Assembly (NCBI GenBank): GCA_013127575.1
Contig: CP053418.1
Location: 1,798,001 to 1,862,000, forward strand
Direction of reading: 5' to 3'
Length of the DNA stretch: 64,000 nt
DNA from: Ramlibacter terrae
GTDB taxonomy: Bacteria; Pseudomonadota; Gammaproteobacteria; Burkholderiales; Burkholderiaceae_C
How positions within the stretch are numbered: position 1 is the first letter of the stretch; every line of letters begins with the position of its first letter. Both the position numbers and the translations under genes were made by a program. A model generated the notes under the pieces. The model made no database searches, was not told the DNA's origin, and worked only from the letters and a program-made list of their open reading frames with translations. Below, piece after piece: positions 30,366-41,532 of this stretch.

Positions 30366-31608
30366 ATGAGTCTCTCCCGCCGCGACCTGCTCAAGCTGTC
30401 TGCCGCCGCTGCCTTCGGCGGCATCCGGTCGCCACGGCGTCCGCGCAACCGCGGCCCGGCGCCAAGGCCGCGCCCCGCTTCGTCGTCGTGCTGCTGCGCG
30501 GCGGCATGGACGGCCTGTCGATGGTCGTGCCGCACGGCGACGCCGGCTACTACCAGGCGCGCTCCACCATCGCGCTGCCGCGCCCGGGCGAAGACGACGG
30601 GCTGCTGCCGCTCGACCGGATGTTCGGCCTGCACCCGGCGATGGCGCCGCTGCATCCCTTCTGGGCCAGCAAGCAGCTGGCCTTCGTCCACGCCAGCGGC
30701 TCGCCCGACCCTTCGCGCTCGCATTTCGACGCGCAGGACTTCATGGAAAGCGGCATCCCCGGCAACAAGTCGGCGCCCGGCGGCTGGCTCAACCGCCCGG
30801 CCGGCGTGCTGGCCGGGCCGAACGCCACGCCGGCGTCGCAGCGGATGCACGCGCTGAACCCGGGCCCGACGATGCCCCGCATCTTCTCCGGCCCGGCGCT
30901 GGTCACGTCGATGGACAGCCTGCGCGGCTCGTCCCGGCTGGCCGATGGGTCGCGCACCGCCGAAGCCTTCGCGCGGCTGTACAGGGGGAGGACGACATCA
31001 GCCGCAACGTGCAGGAAGCCGCGCAGGCCCGGATGGAAGCGCAGGACAAGCTGGCCAGCGACGACCCGAAGGCGGACATCGGCGGAATCCCGCTGCCGGC
31101 GCTCGCCCGCAGCACGGCGCAACTGGGACAGCTGATGGCCCGCGAACCGCGCGTGCGCCTGGCCTTCGTGCCGGTGGCGGGGTGGGACACGCATGCCAGC
31201 CGGGGCGCGGCCAAGGGCGCGCTGGCCACCCGCTTCGGCCTGCTGGGCGCAGGCGCTCGAGGCGCTCACGACGGAGCTGGGCGACGGCCTGCAGGACACG
31301 ACGATCCTCGTGCTGTCGGAGTTCGGCCGCACCGTGAAGCAGAACGGCAACAACGGCACCGACCACGGCCACGGCAACGTCGCGATGCTGCTCGGTGGCG
31401 GCGTGCGCGGCGGCAGGATGCACGGCCAGTGGCCGGGCTGGACGCGTCGGCGCTGTACCGGGGCCGCGACCTGGCGATCACCACCGACTTCCGCGACATC
31501 GTGGCCGACGTGCTGGAACAGCGGTTCCGGCTGGGCGATGCGGAGCTGGCCCGGGTGCTGCCGCAGATGCCGAAGCGCCGGCCCGTGGGTCTGTTCGCAC
31601 AAGGCTGA
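30366..31608 (+). CDS. DUF1501 family Tat-exported protein
   Basis: About 413 residues. The N-terminal MSLSRRDLLKLSAAAAFGG is a textbook Tat motif (Ser-Arg-Arg-Asp-Leu-Leu-Lys). RFVVVLLRGGMDGLSMVVP, HFDAQDFMESG and, late, VLSEFGRTVKQNGNNGTDHG with GNVAMLLGGGV show the alkaline-phosphatase-like (sulfatase-related) fold assigned to DUF1501, with likely metal ligands in the GTDHG segment. Breaks lie near 30430, 30990, 31250 and 31440. It forms a pair with the DUF1800 gene. The pair is exported folded and its role is not known. Confidence 0.87.
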
Positions 31609-31637
31609 GCCAGCGGGGGTGGGACAATGCCCGCCCC

Positions 31638-32411
31638 ATGCAACTGCAAGACATCCTCTACTCCCGGGGCTTCGGCCACCGGCGCGTCTGCCGGGCCTGG
31701 TGCAGCAAGGCTACGTCACGGTGAACGGACGGCCGGCCGACGACCCGTTCGAAGACTACGCGCCCGAAGGCTTGCAGTTCACTGTCGAAGGCGTGCCCCT
31801 GGACCTACCACGCCAAGGCCCTACGGTGCTGCACAAGCCGGCGGGCTACGAGTGCTCGCAGAAGCCCGGCGCCTGGCCCAGCATCTACACGCTGCTGCCG
31901 GCGCCGCTGCGGCAGCGCCCCAACAAGGGCGGGACGCCCGGCGTGCAGGCCATCGGCCGGCTGGACCAGGACACCACCGGCATGCTGCTGCTGACCGACG
32001 ACGGTGCCTTCATCCACCGCATGAGCTCGCCGAAGAAGCACGTCGCCAAGGTCTACGAGGTCGGCACGGCCGACCCGGTCGACGACCGGCAGGTGGGCAG
32101 GCTCCTGGCGGGCGTGGTGCTGGACGACGACCCGAAGCCGGTGCGCGCTGCCGCCTGCGAGGCCACCGGCAGCCATGCGCTGCGCCTCACGCTGCTGGAA
32201 GGCAAGTACCACCAGGTCAAGCGGATGCTCGCCGCGGTGGGCAACCGCGTGACCTCGCTGCACCGCTCCCGCATCGGGGGGCCTGGCGCTGCCGCAGGAT
32301 CTTTTGCCGGGGCAATGGAACTGGCTTGACCCCGCGCAACTCTCAGCGGTGGCGGAATCGACGAAAATGCCGGCAGTCGGCGGTCCTCCGCCGGCCGGGC
32401 AGGTGCGTTGA
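31638..32411 (+). CDS. RsuA-type 16S rRNA pseudouridine synthase
   Basis: About 257 residues. An N-terminal S4-like RNA-binding segment (LQDILYSRGFG, then GLVQQGYVTVNGRPADDPF) precedes the synthase domain with VLHKPAGYECSQKPG and the catalytic-Asp motif AIGRLDQDTTGMLLLTDDG near residue 110, then EGKYHQVKRMLAAVGNRV. It should isomerise one uridine in 16S rRNA (U516 in E. coli RsuA). Breaks lie near 31683 and 32280. The second is in a run of six G; removing one G restores RIGGLALPQDLLPGQWNWL and a stop at 32409-32411. As sequenced it would end at 32329. Confidence 0.88.
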
Positions 32412-32462
32412 ACGTACCGGCGCTTCGCGTCCCGGCCACCTCCTCCCGGGAATCTCTCGCCC

Positions 32463-33441
32463 GTGAACCTTTTTTCCCTGTGCCGCGGATGGCTGCCCGC
32501 CTTCCTGCTGCTCCTGGCCGGCACGGTGGCGGCCCAGCCCGCCCCCATCTTCGTGCTGAACTCGCAGGACGCCGACGTCAGCGTGATCGACGCTACCAGC
32601 TGGAAGGAGATGCGCCGCATCCCCACCGGCAAGGAGCCGCACCACCTGTACCTGACACCCGACGAGAAATCGGTGATCGTCGCCAACGCCACGGCCGACT
32701 CGCTGACCTTCATCGATCCCCGCACGGCCGATGTGCAGCGGACCATCCGCGGCGTGCTCGATCCGTACCACCTGCGCTTCTCGCCCGACATGAAGTGGCT
32801 GGTCACGGCCGGCAACCGGCTGCACCACGTCGACATGTACCGCTGGGACGGCAAGGACTGGCCCCCGGCCGGCGCATTCCTACCGGCAAGACGCCCAGCC
32901 ACATCTACATCGACACGAAGAGCACGACGGCCTACGTGACGATGCAGGACAGCGACGAACTCGTGGCCGTCGACCTGAACACGCAGGACATCAAGTGGCG
33001 GATCAAGACGGGCCCGATGCCGGCCGACGTCTTCCTCACGCCCGACGACCGGCTGGCCTGGTGGGCCTGACCGGCAGCGACAGCGTCGAGGTGTTCGACG
33101 TCAGCGGAGGCACGCCGCGCTCCATCCGCAAGATCAAGACGGGCGCCGGCGCGCATGCCTTCCGCTCCGCCGGTGACAAGCGCCACGTGTACGTCAGCAA
33201 CCGGGTGGCCAACACCATCAGCAAGATCGACCTGCACACGCTGGCCGTGGTCGACAGCTACACCGCGCCGGGCGGCCCCGACTGCATGGAAATCCCGGCG
33301 GGCGGCAAGCAGCTGCTGGTCACCTCGCGCTGGGCCAAGAGGCTGACCGTCATCGACCTCGAGACGCGCCAGGTCGTGCGGCAGGTCAAGGTCGGCCGCT
33401 CGCCGCACGGGGTGTGGACCCTGGACCATGCCAGCCGGTGA
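32463..33441 (+). CDS. Exported YVTN-family beta-propeller protein
   Basis: About 325 residues with a Sec-type signal peptide (LPAFLLLLAGTVAAQ, cleavage after Ala-Ala or Ala-Gln). The rest is a run of propeller blades with the recurring pattern V-I-D-x-x-T-x-x-V and IPTGKEPHHLYLTPDEK or IPTGKTPSHIYID, as in YncE-like seven-bladed proteins. The start is GTG 32463. Breaks lie near 32880 and 33058. The 3' end overlaps the deacetylase start by 14 bp. Probably periplasmic; binding partner unknown. Confidence 0.82.
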
Positions 33442-34213
33442 CGCTCGTCGGTTGCTCCTGACGGCGCTGCTCGTCGCGGCGCCGCTCGCCAATGCGCAGC
33501 AGGCCTGCACCAACCCCGTCTACCTCACCTTCGACACCGGCCACATGGGCGTGGCGCCGCTGGTCGCGGACGTGCTCAAGCGGCACGACGTCAAGGTGAC
33601 CTTCTTCGGCGCGCAAGAGAAGACGCAGGAGGGCGACGGCAGCCTGGGCGACCATTGGGCCGCCGGTGGCGCGCGCGGGGCGGAGAAGGGCACGAGTTCG
33701 CCTCGCACACACGGGACCACGTCTACTGGCGGGCCGACCTGCCGGATGGCCGCTTCAAGGTGCGGGCGTCGTCCGGGCCGAACGCCGGCGTCGACTTCAC
33801 GTGGACGGCCGCCGAATACTGCGCCCAGATCGCGCGCGCCGACCAGCGACTGCAGGCGCTCACCGGCCGCAAGCCGCTGCCGCTGTTCCGCGCGCCCGGC
33901 GGCAAGACGTCGCCGAAGTTCTGGCCGCCACGCGCGCCTGCGGCTGGCAACACGTGGGCTGGGCGCCGGCGGGCTTCCCGGGTGACGAATTACCGAGTGA
34001 GACCAACAGCAACGCGCAGTTGCTGAAGAAAGCGCTGCGGGATGTGCGCACCGGCGATATCCTGCTGGCCCATCTCGGCATCTGGTCGCGCAAGGATCCG
34101 TGGGCCCCGGCGGTGCTGGAGCCCCGGTCACCGGCCTGAAGGCCAAGGGTTTCTGTTTTGCCACGCTGCGCGACCACCCCGCCTTGCGCGAGTGGATCGC
34201 CCGACCCCGTTGA
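33428..34213 (+). CDS. Exported polysaccharide deacetylase (NodB homology)
   Basis: About 261 residues with a signal peptide (LLLTALLVAAPLANAQ). The NodB-type core shows VYLTFDTGHMG (TFDT in place of the more common TFDDG), VTFFGAQEKTQEG, GHEFASHTRDHVYW with the metal-binding His-x3-His-type pair, LPLFRAPGGKTSP and, late, TGDILLAHLG. Expected to remove N- or O-acetyl groups from a cell-surface glycan in the periplasm or outside. Breaks lie near 33665, 33915 and 34125. It starts inside the propeller gene and stops 3 bp before the sterol-desaturase-like gene, so the three are probably co-transcribed. Confidence 0.85.
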
Positions 34214-34216
34214 CCC

Positions 34217-35199
34217 ATGCAGTGGATTGAAGAAGTTTTCGCCTGGGCCCAGCAAGGGCTGTTCGAGTCGGCCATCCAGCCGATCATGTTCTCCTTCGGC
34301 CTCGGCCACCTGCTGGAAGACGGCTTCGTCGCCACCGGCTGGCTGCTGGTGGGCCTGATCCAGATCGCGGTACTGCTGGCCATCATCGGCCCGCTGCAGC
34401 GCTGGCGCCCGGTCGAGCCGATGGTCGACGCGGCGAGCATCCGCACCGACATCGTCTACACGCTGCTGCACCGGCTGGGCCTGTTCCGGGTGGCGCTGTT
34501 CTTCAGCGTGGAGCCGCTGTTCGACGAGCTGTTCGGCTACCTGCGCGTGAACGGCTTCGGCACGGCACACCTCGACCAGGTCTGGGCCGGCGTCACCGAC
34601 CACGCGTGGGTCAGTTTCCTGATCTACCTGGTGGTGTTCGACTTCGTCGACTACTGGCTGCACCGCGGCCAGCACGCCTTCAACTGGTGGTGGAGCCTGC
34701 ACTCGCTGCACCACTCGCAGCGGCAGATGACGATGTGGAGCGACAACCGCAACCACCTGCTCGACGACCTGCTGCGCGATTGCGCGCTGGTCGTGCTGGG
34801 CCAGCTGATCGGCGTCGGCCCGGGGCAGTTCGTCGCCATCGTCGCGATCGCGCAGCTCAGCGAAAGCCTGCAGCACGCCAACATCAAGCTGCACTTCGGG
34901 CGCATCGGCGAACGCCTGTGGATCAGCCCGCGCTTCCATCGCCTGCACCACAGCATCGGCATCGGCCACGAGCGCAACGCTTCGGGCGAACTGGTGCCGC
35001 GCGGCAAGAGCCCGGCGCTGGGCGGCCACAACTTCGGCGTGCTGCTGCCCCGGTGGGACGTGCTGTTCGGCACCGCCAACTTCGAGGTCCGCTGGGATCC
35101 GACCGGGGTGCGCGACCGGTCGAAAGCGGACGCGACTACGGGCGCGGATTCTGGTCGCAGCAGTGGCTGGGGGTGCTGCGGCTGGTGGGCAAGGCCTGA
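34217..35199 (+). CDS. Sterol desaturase / fatty acid hydroxylase family membrane protein
   Basis: About 327 residues. Four or five membrane helices carry the di-iron histidine clusters HRGQH near residue 152, HSLHHS near 165, and HRLHHS near 240 followed by GHERN. These define the fatty-acid-hydroxylase superfamily (non-haem di-iron oxygenases acting on lipids). One break near 35120, at the end of the conserved domain, is followed by a short tail GRGFWSQQWLGVLRLVG. Substrate unknown; a hopanoid or membrane lipid is possible. Confidence 0.87.
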
Positions 35200-35228
35200 C
35201 GTCCGGTGGATGCCGCTAGCATTGCGGC

Positions 35229-36028
35229 ATGACCACCATCGGCCTCATCATCGTCGGCGACGAAATCCTCTCCGGCAAGCGCACCGACAAGCACCTGCCC
35301 AAGGTCATCGAGCTGCTCTCCGCCCGCGGGCTGGAACTGGCCTGGGCCGAGTACGTGGGCGATTCGCCCGACCGCATCACGGCCACGCTGAAGCGCGCCT
35401 TCGCCTCGGGCGACATCGTGTTCTCCACCGGCGGCATCGGCGCCACGCCCGACGACCACACCCGCCAGTGCGCGGCCAAGGCGCTGGGCGTGGAGCTCGA
35501 ACTGCATCCGGAAGCCGAAGCCCTGATCCGGGAGCGCATGCAGGACACGGCCGGGGAGCAGGGCGTGCCTTACGAGGCCGATCGCCCCGACAACGTCCAC
35601 CGGCTGAACATGGGCGTGTTCCCCAAGGGCGCGTCGATCATCCGCAATCCGTACAACAAGATCCCCGGCTTCACGGTCGGCGACGTCCATTTCGTGCCGG
35701 GCTTCCCGGTCATGGCCGGCCGATGATCGAAAGCGTGCTGGACACCCGGTACGCGCACCTGTTCCGCAAGGGCGCGCACGTCGAGAAGTCGGTCATCGTC
35801 TTCGGCGCCATGGAGGCGCTGCTGACGCCGCTGATGGAGCAGGTCGAGCGCGAGCACCCACAGGTGAAGGTCTTCAGCCTGCCCAGCGTCGATCACCCGC
35901 AGTACGGCCGCCACATCGACCTGGGCGTCAAGGGCGCGCCCGAAGCGGTCGAGCCCGCCTACCGGCTGCTGCTCGGCGGTTTGGGCCAGCTCGGCGCCAA
36001 ATTAGGCCCTGAATTGGTGCGCAACTGA
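35229..36028 (+). CDS. CinA-type molybdopterin-binding domain protein
   Basis: About 266 residues. The N-terminal MoCF-type domain has TTIGLIIVGDEILSGKRTD and VFSTGGIGATPDDHT near residue 75, with FPKGASIIRNPYNKIPGF following. Unlike full-length CinA, no C-terminal NMN-amidohydrolase domain is present, so it is a stand-alone competence/damage-inducible-A-like protein. One break near 35725 lies between FVPGFPVMA and the MIESVLDTRY part. The stop at 36026-36028 is 2 bp from the first NtrC-type site upstream of glnA. Confidence 0.85.
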
Positions 36029-36030
36029 GC

Positions 36031-36047
36031 TGCACCGGGCTGGTGCG
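36031..36047 (+). promoter_or_regulatory. Candidate NtrC-binding site 1 upstream of glnA
   Basis: The 17-mer TGCACCGGGCTGGTGCG matches the NtrC palindrome TGCACC-N5-GGTGCA at 11 of 12 fixed positions. Its centre is about 155 bp upstream of the predicted glnA transcription start, a normal enhancer distance. Confidence 0.7.
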
Positions 36048-36057
36048 ATCGGCGATT

Positions 36058-36074
36058 CGCACCGAAGTGGTGCT
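36058..36074 (+). promoter_or_regulatory. Candidate NtrC-binding site 2 upstream of glnA
   Basis: CGCACCGAAGTGGTGCT keeps the GCACC-N5-GGTGC core of the NtrC palindrome. Its centre is 27 bp downstream of that of site 1, so two NtrC dimers could bind side by side and cooperate. Confidence 0.65.
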
Positions 36075-36167
36075 ACGCATTGCATTTTCCGCGAGCGCGC
36101 CGTAGGGAAAGGGCCCCAACTTCGGGGAGAATCGCCCGGCCCGGCGTCGCAGTCCATGCACCAGCTT

Positions 36168-36183
36168 TGGCACAGAACCTGCA
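36168..36183 (+). promoter_or_regulatory. Sigma-54 promoter of glnA
   Basis: TGGCACAGAACCTGCA fits the sigma-54 consensus TGGCAC-N5-TTGCA with one mismatch. The invariant GG (36169-36170) and GC (36181-36182) are separated by exactly 10 bp. Transcription should begin near 36194, 41 bp before the glnA ATG. Confidence 0.8.
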
Positions 36184-36234
36184 TTCCCGCCTGTCGCTCA
36201 ACATCAACAACCAACCATCCCCGGGAGATACCTG

Positions 36235-37651
<1,417 letters not shown>

Positions 37652-37671
37652 TTAATCACAGCCGAGGCAGC

Positions 37672-37705
37672 AAAGGGGCGACAAAAGTCGCCCCTTTTCC
37701 TTTTG
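37672..37705 (+). terminator. Rho-independent terminator after glnA
   Basis: An 11-bp perfect stem, AAAGGGGCGAC (37672-37682) with GTCGCCCCTTT (37687-37697), has an AAAA loop and is followed by TTCCTTTT. It lies 20 bp after the glnA stop, between glnA and the ntrB group, so most glnA transcripts should end here. Confidence 0.88.
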
Positions 37706-37789
37706 GATCAAGGACTTGTTTGGTTTTCTGCAGAGTTTGGGTCATACTGAAAGGCCGTCCTGAGCACCCCCGGTGCACCGGAGATCGCC

Positions 37790-38310
37790 ATGAAGTTCGC
37801 CTACCTCCTCGTCCCGCTCGCCCTCGCCGCCGTCTCCGCCGATGCCCCGGCCCGGGCCCGCATCTGGCGTTGCGGCAACACCTACACCAACGAAGAGGTG
37901 AAGGGGCAGGGCTGCAAGCTGGTCGAAGGCGGCAACGTGACCGTCGTCCGGGGCACCAAGGTCAACGGCGCCGCTTCTTCGCCGAAAGAGGTCAAGGTCG
38001 GCGGCACGCCGCAGACGGTGTCCGCGCCCGGTTCGGCCGGCCAGCGCGTCGACTCGAGCGAGCAGCGCGCGCGCGACGGCGAAGCCCGCACGATCCTCGA
38101 AGCCGAACTGAAGAAGGCCGAGTCGCGCCACGCCGAGCTGCTCAGGGAATACAACAACGGCGAGCCGGAGAAGCAGGGCGCCGAAAGCAAGAACTACCAG
38201 AAGTACTGGACCGCGTGGCCGAACTCAAGGCCAGCATCGAGCGCAATGAGAAAGACATCGCCGGACTCAAGCGCGAGCTGGGGCGCACCACCGCCGCCGC
38301 AGCAAAATAA
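37790..38310 (+). CDS. Small exported coiled-coil protein between glnA and ntrB
   Basis: About 173 residues. A signal peptide, [17 protein letters not shown], ends near Ala-Asp-Ala. A short Cys-containing segment follows ([21 protein letters not shown], two Cys about 16 residues apart, DUF4124-like in feel). The C-terminal half is a charged helix with heptad character ([20 protein letters not shown], then [18 protein letters not shown]). One break lies near 38208. No function can be assigned. It sits after the glnA terminator and 4 bp before the ntrB start, so it is likely co-transcribed with ntrBC. Confidence 0.75.
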
Positions 38311-38314
38311 GGGC

Positions 38315-39385
38315 TTGACCAAGCCCGCCGCACCCTCCCAGAGCTTCCAGTCCTTCGACCTGCTGGCCACGCTCGTGGCCGTGGTCCGTGGCGACGGCAC
38401 CGTGCTGTTCGCCAACTCCGCGCTCGAAGACGCGCTCGGCACCTCGCGGCGCACGCTCGAAGGCGCGAGCTTCCTGCCTTTCTTCACCGAGCCGCACATC
38501 CTGCGCACGGCGCTCGATGGCGCGCGGGTCAACGAGTACGCGGCGCTGCGCTACGACGCGTGGCTGGTTCGCCAGCACGCCGACGCGGTGCCCGTGCACG
38601 TGGTGCTGGCGCAGACCGAAAGCCCCGACCAGTTCGTGGTGGAACTGCTGCCGCTGGAGGCGCAGGCGCGGCAGGACCGCGAGGAGCGCCTGATCGACCA
38701 GGCGCAGGCCACCAAGGAGTTGATCCGCAACCTGGCCCACGAGATCAAGAACCCGCTGGGCGGCATCCGCGGCGCGGCGCAGCTGCTCGAGATGGAGATC
38801 GACTCGCGCGACCTGAAGGAATACACGCGCGTCATCATCCACGAGGCCGACCGCCTGCAGACGCTGGTCGACCGCCTGCTGGCCCCGCACCGCCGTCCGC
38901 ACGTGGTGGGCGACGTCAACATCCACGAGGTGTGCGAGCGCGTGCGTTCGCTGATCCTCGCGGAGTTTCCGCGCGGGCTGAAGGTGGTGCGCGACTACGA
39001 CACCTCGATCCCCGAGTTCCGCGGCGACCGCGAGCAGTTGATCCAGGCGGTGCTGAACATCGCGCACAACGCCTGCCAGGCGCTGGCCGATCGCATCGGC
39101 GCCGGCGACGCGCAACTGGTCTTCCGCACGCGCATCGGGCGGCAGGTCACATTCGGTAAACAGCGCTATCGACTGGCACTGGAATTGCATGTCATCGACA
39201 ACGGGCCCGGTGTACCGGACTCGATCAAGGACCGCATCTTCTATCCCCCGGTTTCAGGCAGGGAAGGCGGTTCCGGCACGGGGCTGACGCTGGCGCAAAC
39301 GTTCGTGCAGCAGCATCATGGGCTGATCGAGTGCGACAGCGTGCCGGGGCGGACGGATTTCAAGATCCTCATCCCCTTGCCCTAG
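38315..39385 (+). CDS. glnL: Nitrogen regulation sensor histidine kinase NtrB
   Basis: Unbroken, 356 residues. A PAS-like sensory region occupies the first 120 residues. The H-box NLAHEIKNPLGG is near residue 145, with the phospho-accepting His. The N-box is in QAVLNIAHNACQAL near residue 245, and the G-boxes are VIDNGPGVPDSIKDRIFYP and GGSGTGLTLAQTFVQQHHG. Cytoplasmic; it phosphorylates or dephosphorylates NtrC in response to PII. The start is TTG 38315, 4 bp after the upstream stop, because no ATG or GTG precedes the PAS region in frame. The family usually has YPLVSGR where YPPVSGR is read here. Confidence 0.93.
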   Translation: MTKPAAPSQSFQSFDLLATLVAVVRGDGTVLFANSALEDALGTSRRTLEGASFLPFFTEPHILRTALDGARVNEYAALRYDAWLVRQHADAVPVHVVLAQTESPDQFVVELLPLEAQARQDREERLIDQAQATKELIRNLAHEIKNPLGGIRGAAQLLEMEIDSRDLKEYTRVIIHEADRLQTLVDRLLAPHRRPHVVGDVNIHEVCERVRSLILAEFPRGLKVVRDYDTSIPEFRGDREQLIQAVLNIAHNACQALADRIGAGDAQLVFRTRIGRQVTFGKQRYRLALELHVIDNGPGVPDSIKDRIFYPPVSGREGGSGTGLTLAQTFVQQHHGLIECDSVPGRTDFKILIPLP

Positions 39386-39419
39386 GCTCGATAACAAACA
39401 CTGAGGTGATGCAAGACCC

Positions 39420-40907
39420 ATGAAGCCGATCTGGATCGTTGACGATGACCAATCCATCCGCTTCGTGCTCGAGAAGGCGCTGCTGCGCGAAGAACTCCCG
39501 ACGCGCAGCTTCACCAACGCCCGCGAAGTGCTCGCCGCCCTCGAAGGCGGCAGCGAGGAGGAAGGCCCGCAGATCCGGTGAGCGACATCCGCATGCCGGG
39601 CGGCTCCGGCCTCGACCTGCTCGGCAAGGTCAAGGAAAAGCACCCCGGCCTGCCCGTCATCATCATGACGGCCTTCTCCGACTGGACAGCGCCGTCTCGG
39701 CGTTCCGGGCGGCGCTTTCGAGTACCTGCCCAAGCCCTTCGACCTGCCGAAAGCGATCGAGCTGATCCGCCGCGCGGTGGAAGAAAGCCAGCGCGAGGAA
39801 GTCGCCGAAGAACGCATGACGGCGACGCCCGAGATGCTCGGCCAGGCGCCCGCGATGCAGGACGTGTTCCGCGCGATCGGGCGGCTTTCGCAGTCGAACG
39901 TGACCGTGATGATCACGGGCGAGTCGGGCTCGGGCAAGGAGCTGGTGGCGCGCGCGCTGCACAAGCACTCGCCGCGCGCGACCGGCCCGTTCGTGGCGAT
40001 CAACACCGCCGCGATCCCGAAGGACCTGCTGGAGTCGGAGCTGTTCGGCCACGAGCGCGGCGCGTTCACCGGCGCGCAGACCATGCGCCGCGGCCGCTTC
40101 GAGCAGGCCGAGGGCGGCACGCTGTTTCCCGGACGAGATCGGCGACATGCCCTTCGATTTGCAGACGCGCCTGCTTCGCGTGCTGTCCGACGGGCACTTC
40201 TACCGCGTCGGCGGGCACAGCGCCGTCAAGGCCAACGTGCGCGTGATCGCGGCGACGCACCAGGACTGGAGCAGCGCGTCAAGGACGGCGTCTTTCGCGA
40301 GGACTTGTTCCACCGCCTGAACGTGATCCGGCTGCGCCTGCCGGCCTTGCGGGAGCGGCTGGAGGACATCCCGATGCTGGCGCGGCACTTCCTGCAGCAA
40401 AGCGCCAAGCAACTGGGCGTGGAGCCCAAGCGCATCTCCGACGCGGCGCTCACGCGGCTGACGTCGTTCGCCTTTCCGGGCAACGTGCGCCAGCTGGAGA
40501 ACATCTGCCACTGGCTGACCGTGATGGCGCCGGCGCAGCTGATCGAGCCCAAGGACCTGCCGCCGGAAGTGGGTGCGGGCGAAGCGGCCGCCGCGGCGGC
40601 TGTCGCGGCCGTGGCCCCTGTCGACGCCCCCGCGAGCACGGCTGCACTGGCGATCGCTTCGTCTCCCGTGCCGCCGGCCCGGGTCGTCAACGGTACGTGG
40701 GAGTCCGCGCTGGAGGCCGAAGCGATGCAACTGCTGGCCAGCGGCCGCCACGACGTCTGGGACGAGCTCACCAAGCGCTTCGAATCCAAGCTGATCCTGA
40801 CCGCCCTGACCAACACGCGCGGCCGCCGCATCGAGGCGGCGCAGAAGCTGGGCATCGGGCGCAACACGATCACGCGGAAGATCCGGGAGCTGGGGCTGGA
40901 GGAGTAG
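39420..40907 (+). CDS. glnG: Nitrogen regulation response regulator NtrC
   Basis: About 495 residues. The receiver domain has the acidic pocket in [12 protein letters not shown] and the phospho-acceptor Asp in [15 protein letters not shown]. The AAA+ domain has Walker A GESGSGKE near residue 168, the sigma-54-contacting GAFTGA in [27 protein letters not shown] (Walker B) and [17 protein letters not shown]. The C-terminal Fis-type HTH is [24 protein letters not shown]. An Ala/Pro-rich linker precedes the HTH. Breaks lie near 39577, 39690, 40130 and 40262. It should bind the two sites upstream of glnA and drive sigma-54 transcription under nitrogen limitation. The start at 39420 is 34 bp after ntrB. 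Confidence 0.94.
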
Positions 40908-40918
40908 CCGAAGAAGGC

Positions 40919-40991
40919 ATGGTGCGCAGGCAAGCCTGCACACCCTACAGCCTGGCCTTCGTAGGGTGTGCAAGCTCTGCTTGCGCACCAT
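40919..40991. repeat. REP palindrome, family 1, copy A
   Basis: An inverted repeat of about 73 bp. The outer arms are ATGGTGCGCA and TGCGCACCAT. The inner arms are TGCACACCCTAC and GTAGGGTGTGCA, around a central loop of about 13 bp. It lies just after the ntrC stop and at the 3' side of the RAYT gene, and may also end ntrC transcripts. The same element occurs at 41533-41606 and 61215-61289. Confidence 0.88.
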
Positions 40992-41522
40992 CCCCCGTTC
41001 GCCAAAGCTCCCACTTCCTGCCCCCTGCACCAACCCCCACGATTCCGGCAGATCCCCACGCCGCACCCAGCGGTGAAAGCTGCTGAAGGGCCACTCCTTC
41101 ACCTGCCGCACCAGCCCATGCTTCACCGGATTGAAGTGGATGTAGTCGACATGGCGGGCGAGATCGTCGTCGTCGCGGACCTGGTGTTCCCAGAAGCGGC
41201 GTTGCCATAGCCCCTTCTCCCGCCTCCTGCTCTGACTCTGCGTCGTGATCGTGCCCGGAAGCCCGGACGAGAACGCATGCTTGATCAGCGACCAGCGCAT
41301 CGAGATGTTCGCGTCTTCAGGCGGAAGCCGCCAGATCGCGTGCAAATGATCCGGCAGGATGCAGATCGCCAAGGTCTCGAAGCGATGGCGCTGCTGGACC
41401 TGCCCATAGACTTGCCGCAACCGCCCGATCTCCCGGACCAGCAGGTCGCTGCGTCGGTCCGCGAGCGTCACGGTAAAGAAGTAAGTGCCGCCCGGAATGA
41501 AGTTGCGCAGGTAGCGGGGCAT
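40992..41522 (-). CDS. REP-associated tyrosine transposase (RAYT)
   Basis: A Y1-type HUH transposase domain of about 175 residues. It starts PRYLRNFIPGGTYFFTVTL, has the metal-binding His-x-His motif in LPDHLHAIWRLPPED near residue 58, and the catalytic Tyr in HVDYIHFNPVKHGLV near 132. It closes with WPFSSFHRWVRRGDLPESW, the usual RAYT ending. The exact C-terminus is unclear: the frame runs on into the flanking repeat and beyond, so a small indel near 41010 may hide the stop. Flanked on both sides by the palindrome it is expected to recognise, the standard RAYT-REP arrangement. Confidence 0.88.
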
Positions 41523-41532
41523 GCACGCACTC

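Noticed and set aside
40200..40990. Long open - strand extension of the RAYT frame through ntrC
   Set aside because: The extension is antisense to the well-conserved ntrC AAA+ and HTH regions, has an arginine-rich shadow composition and no homology-like motifs. The RAYT domain ends near 41000.
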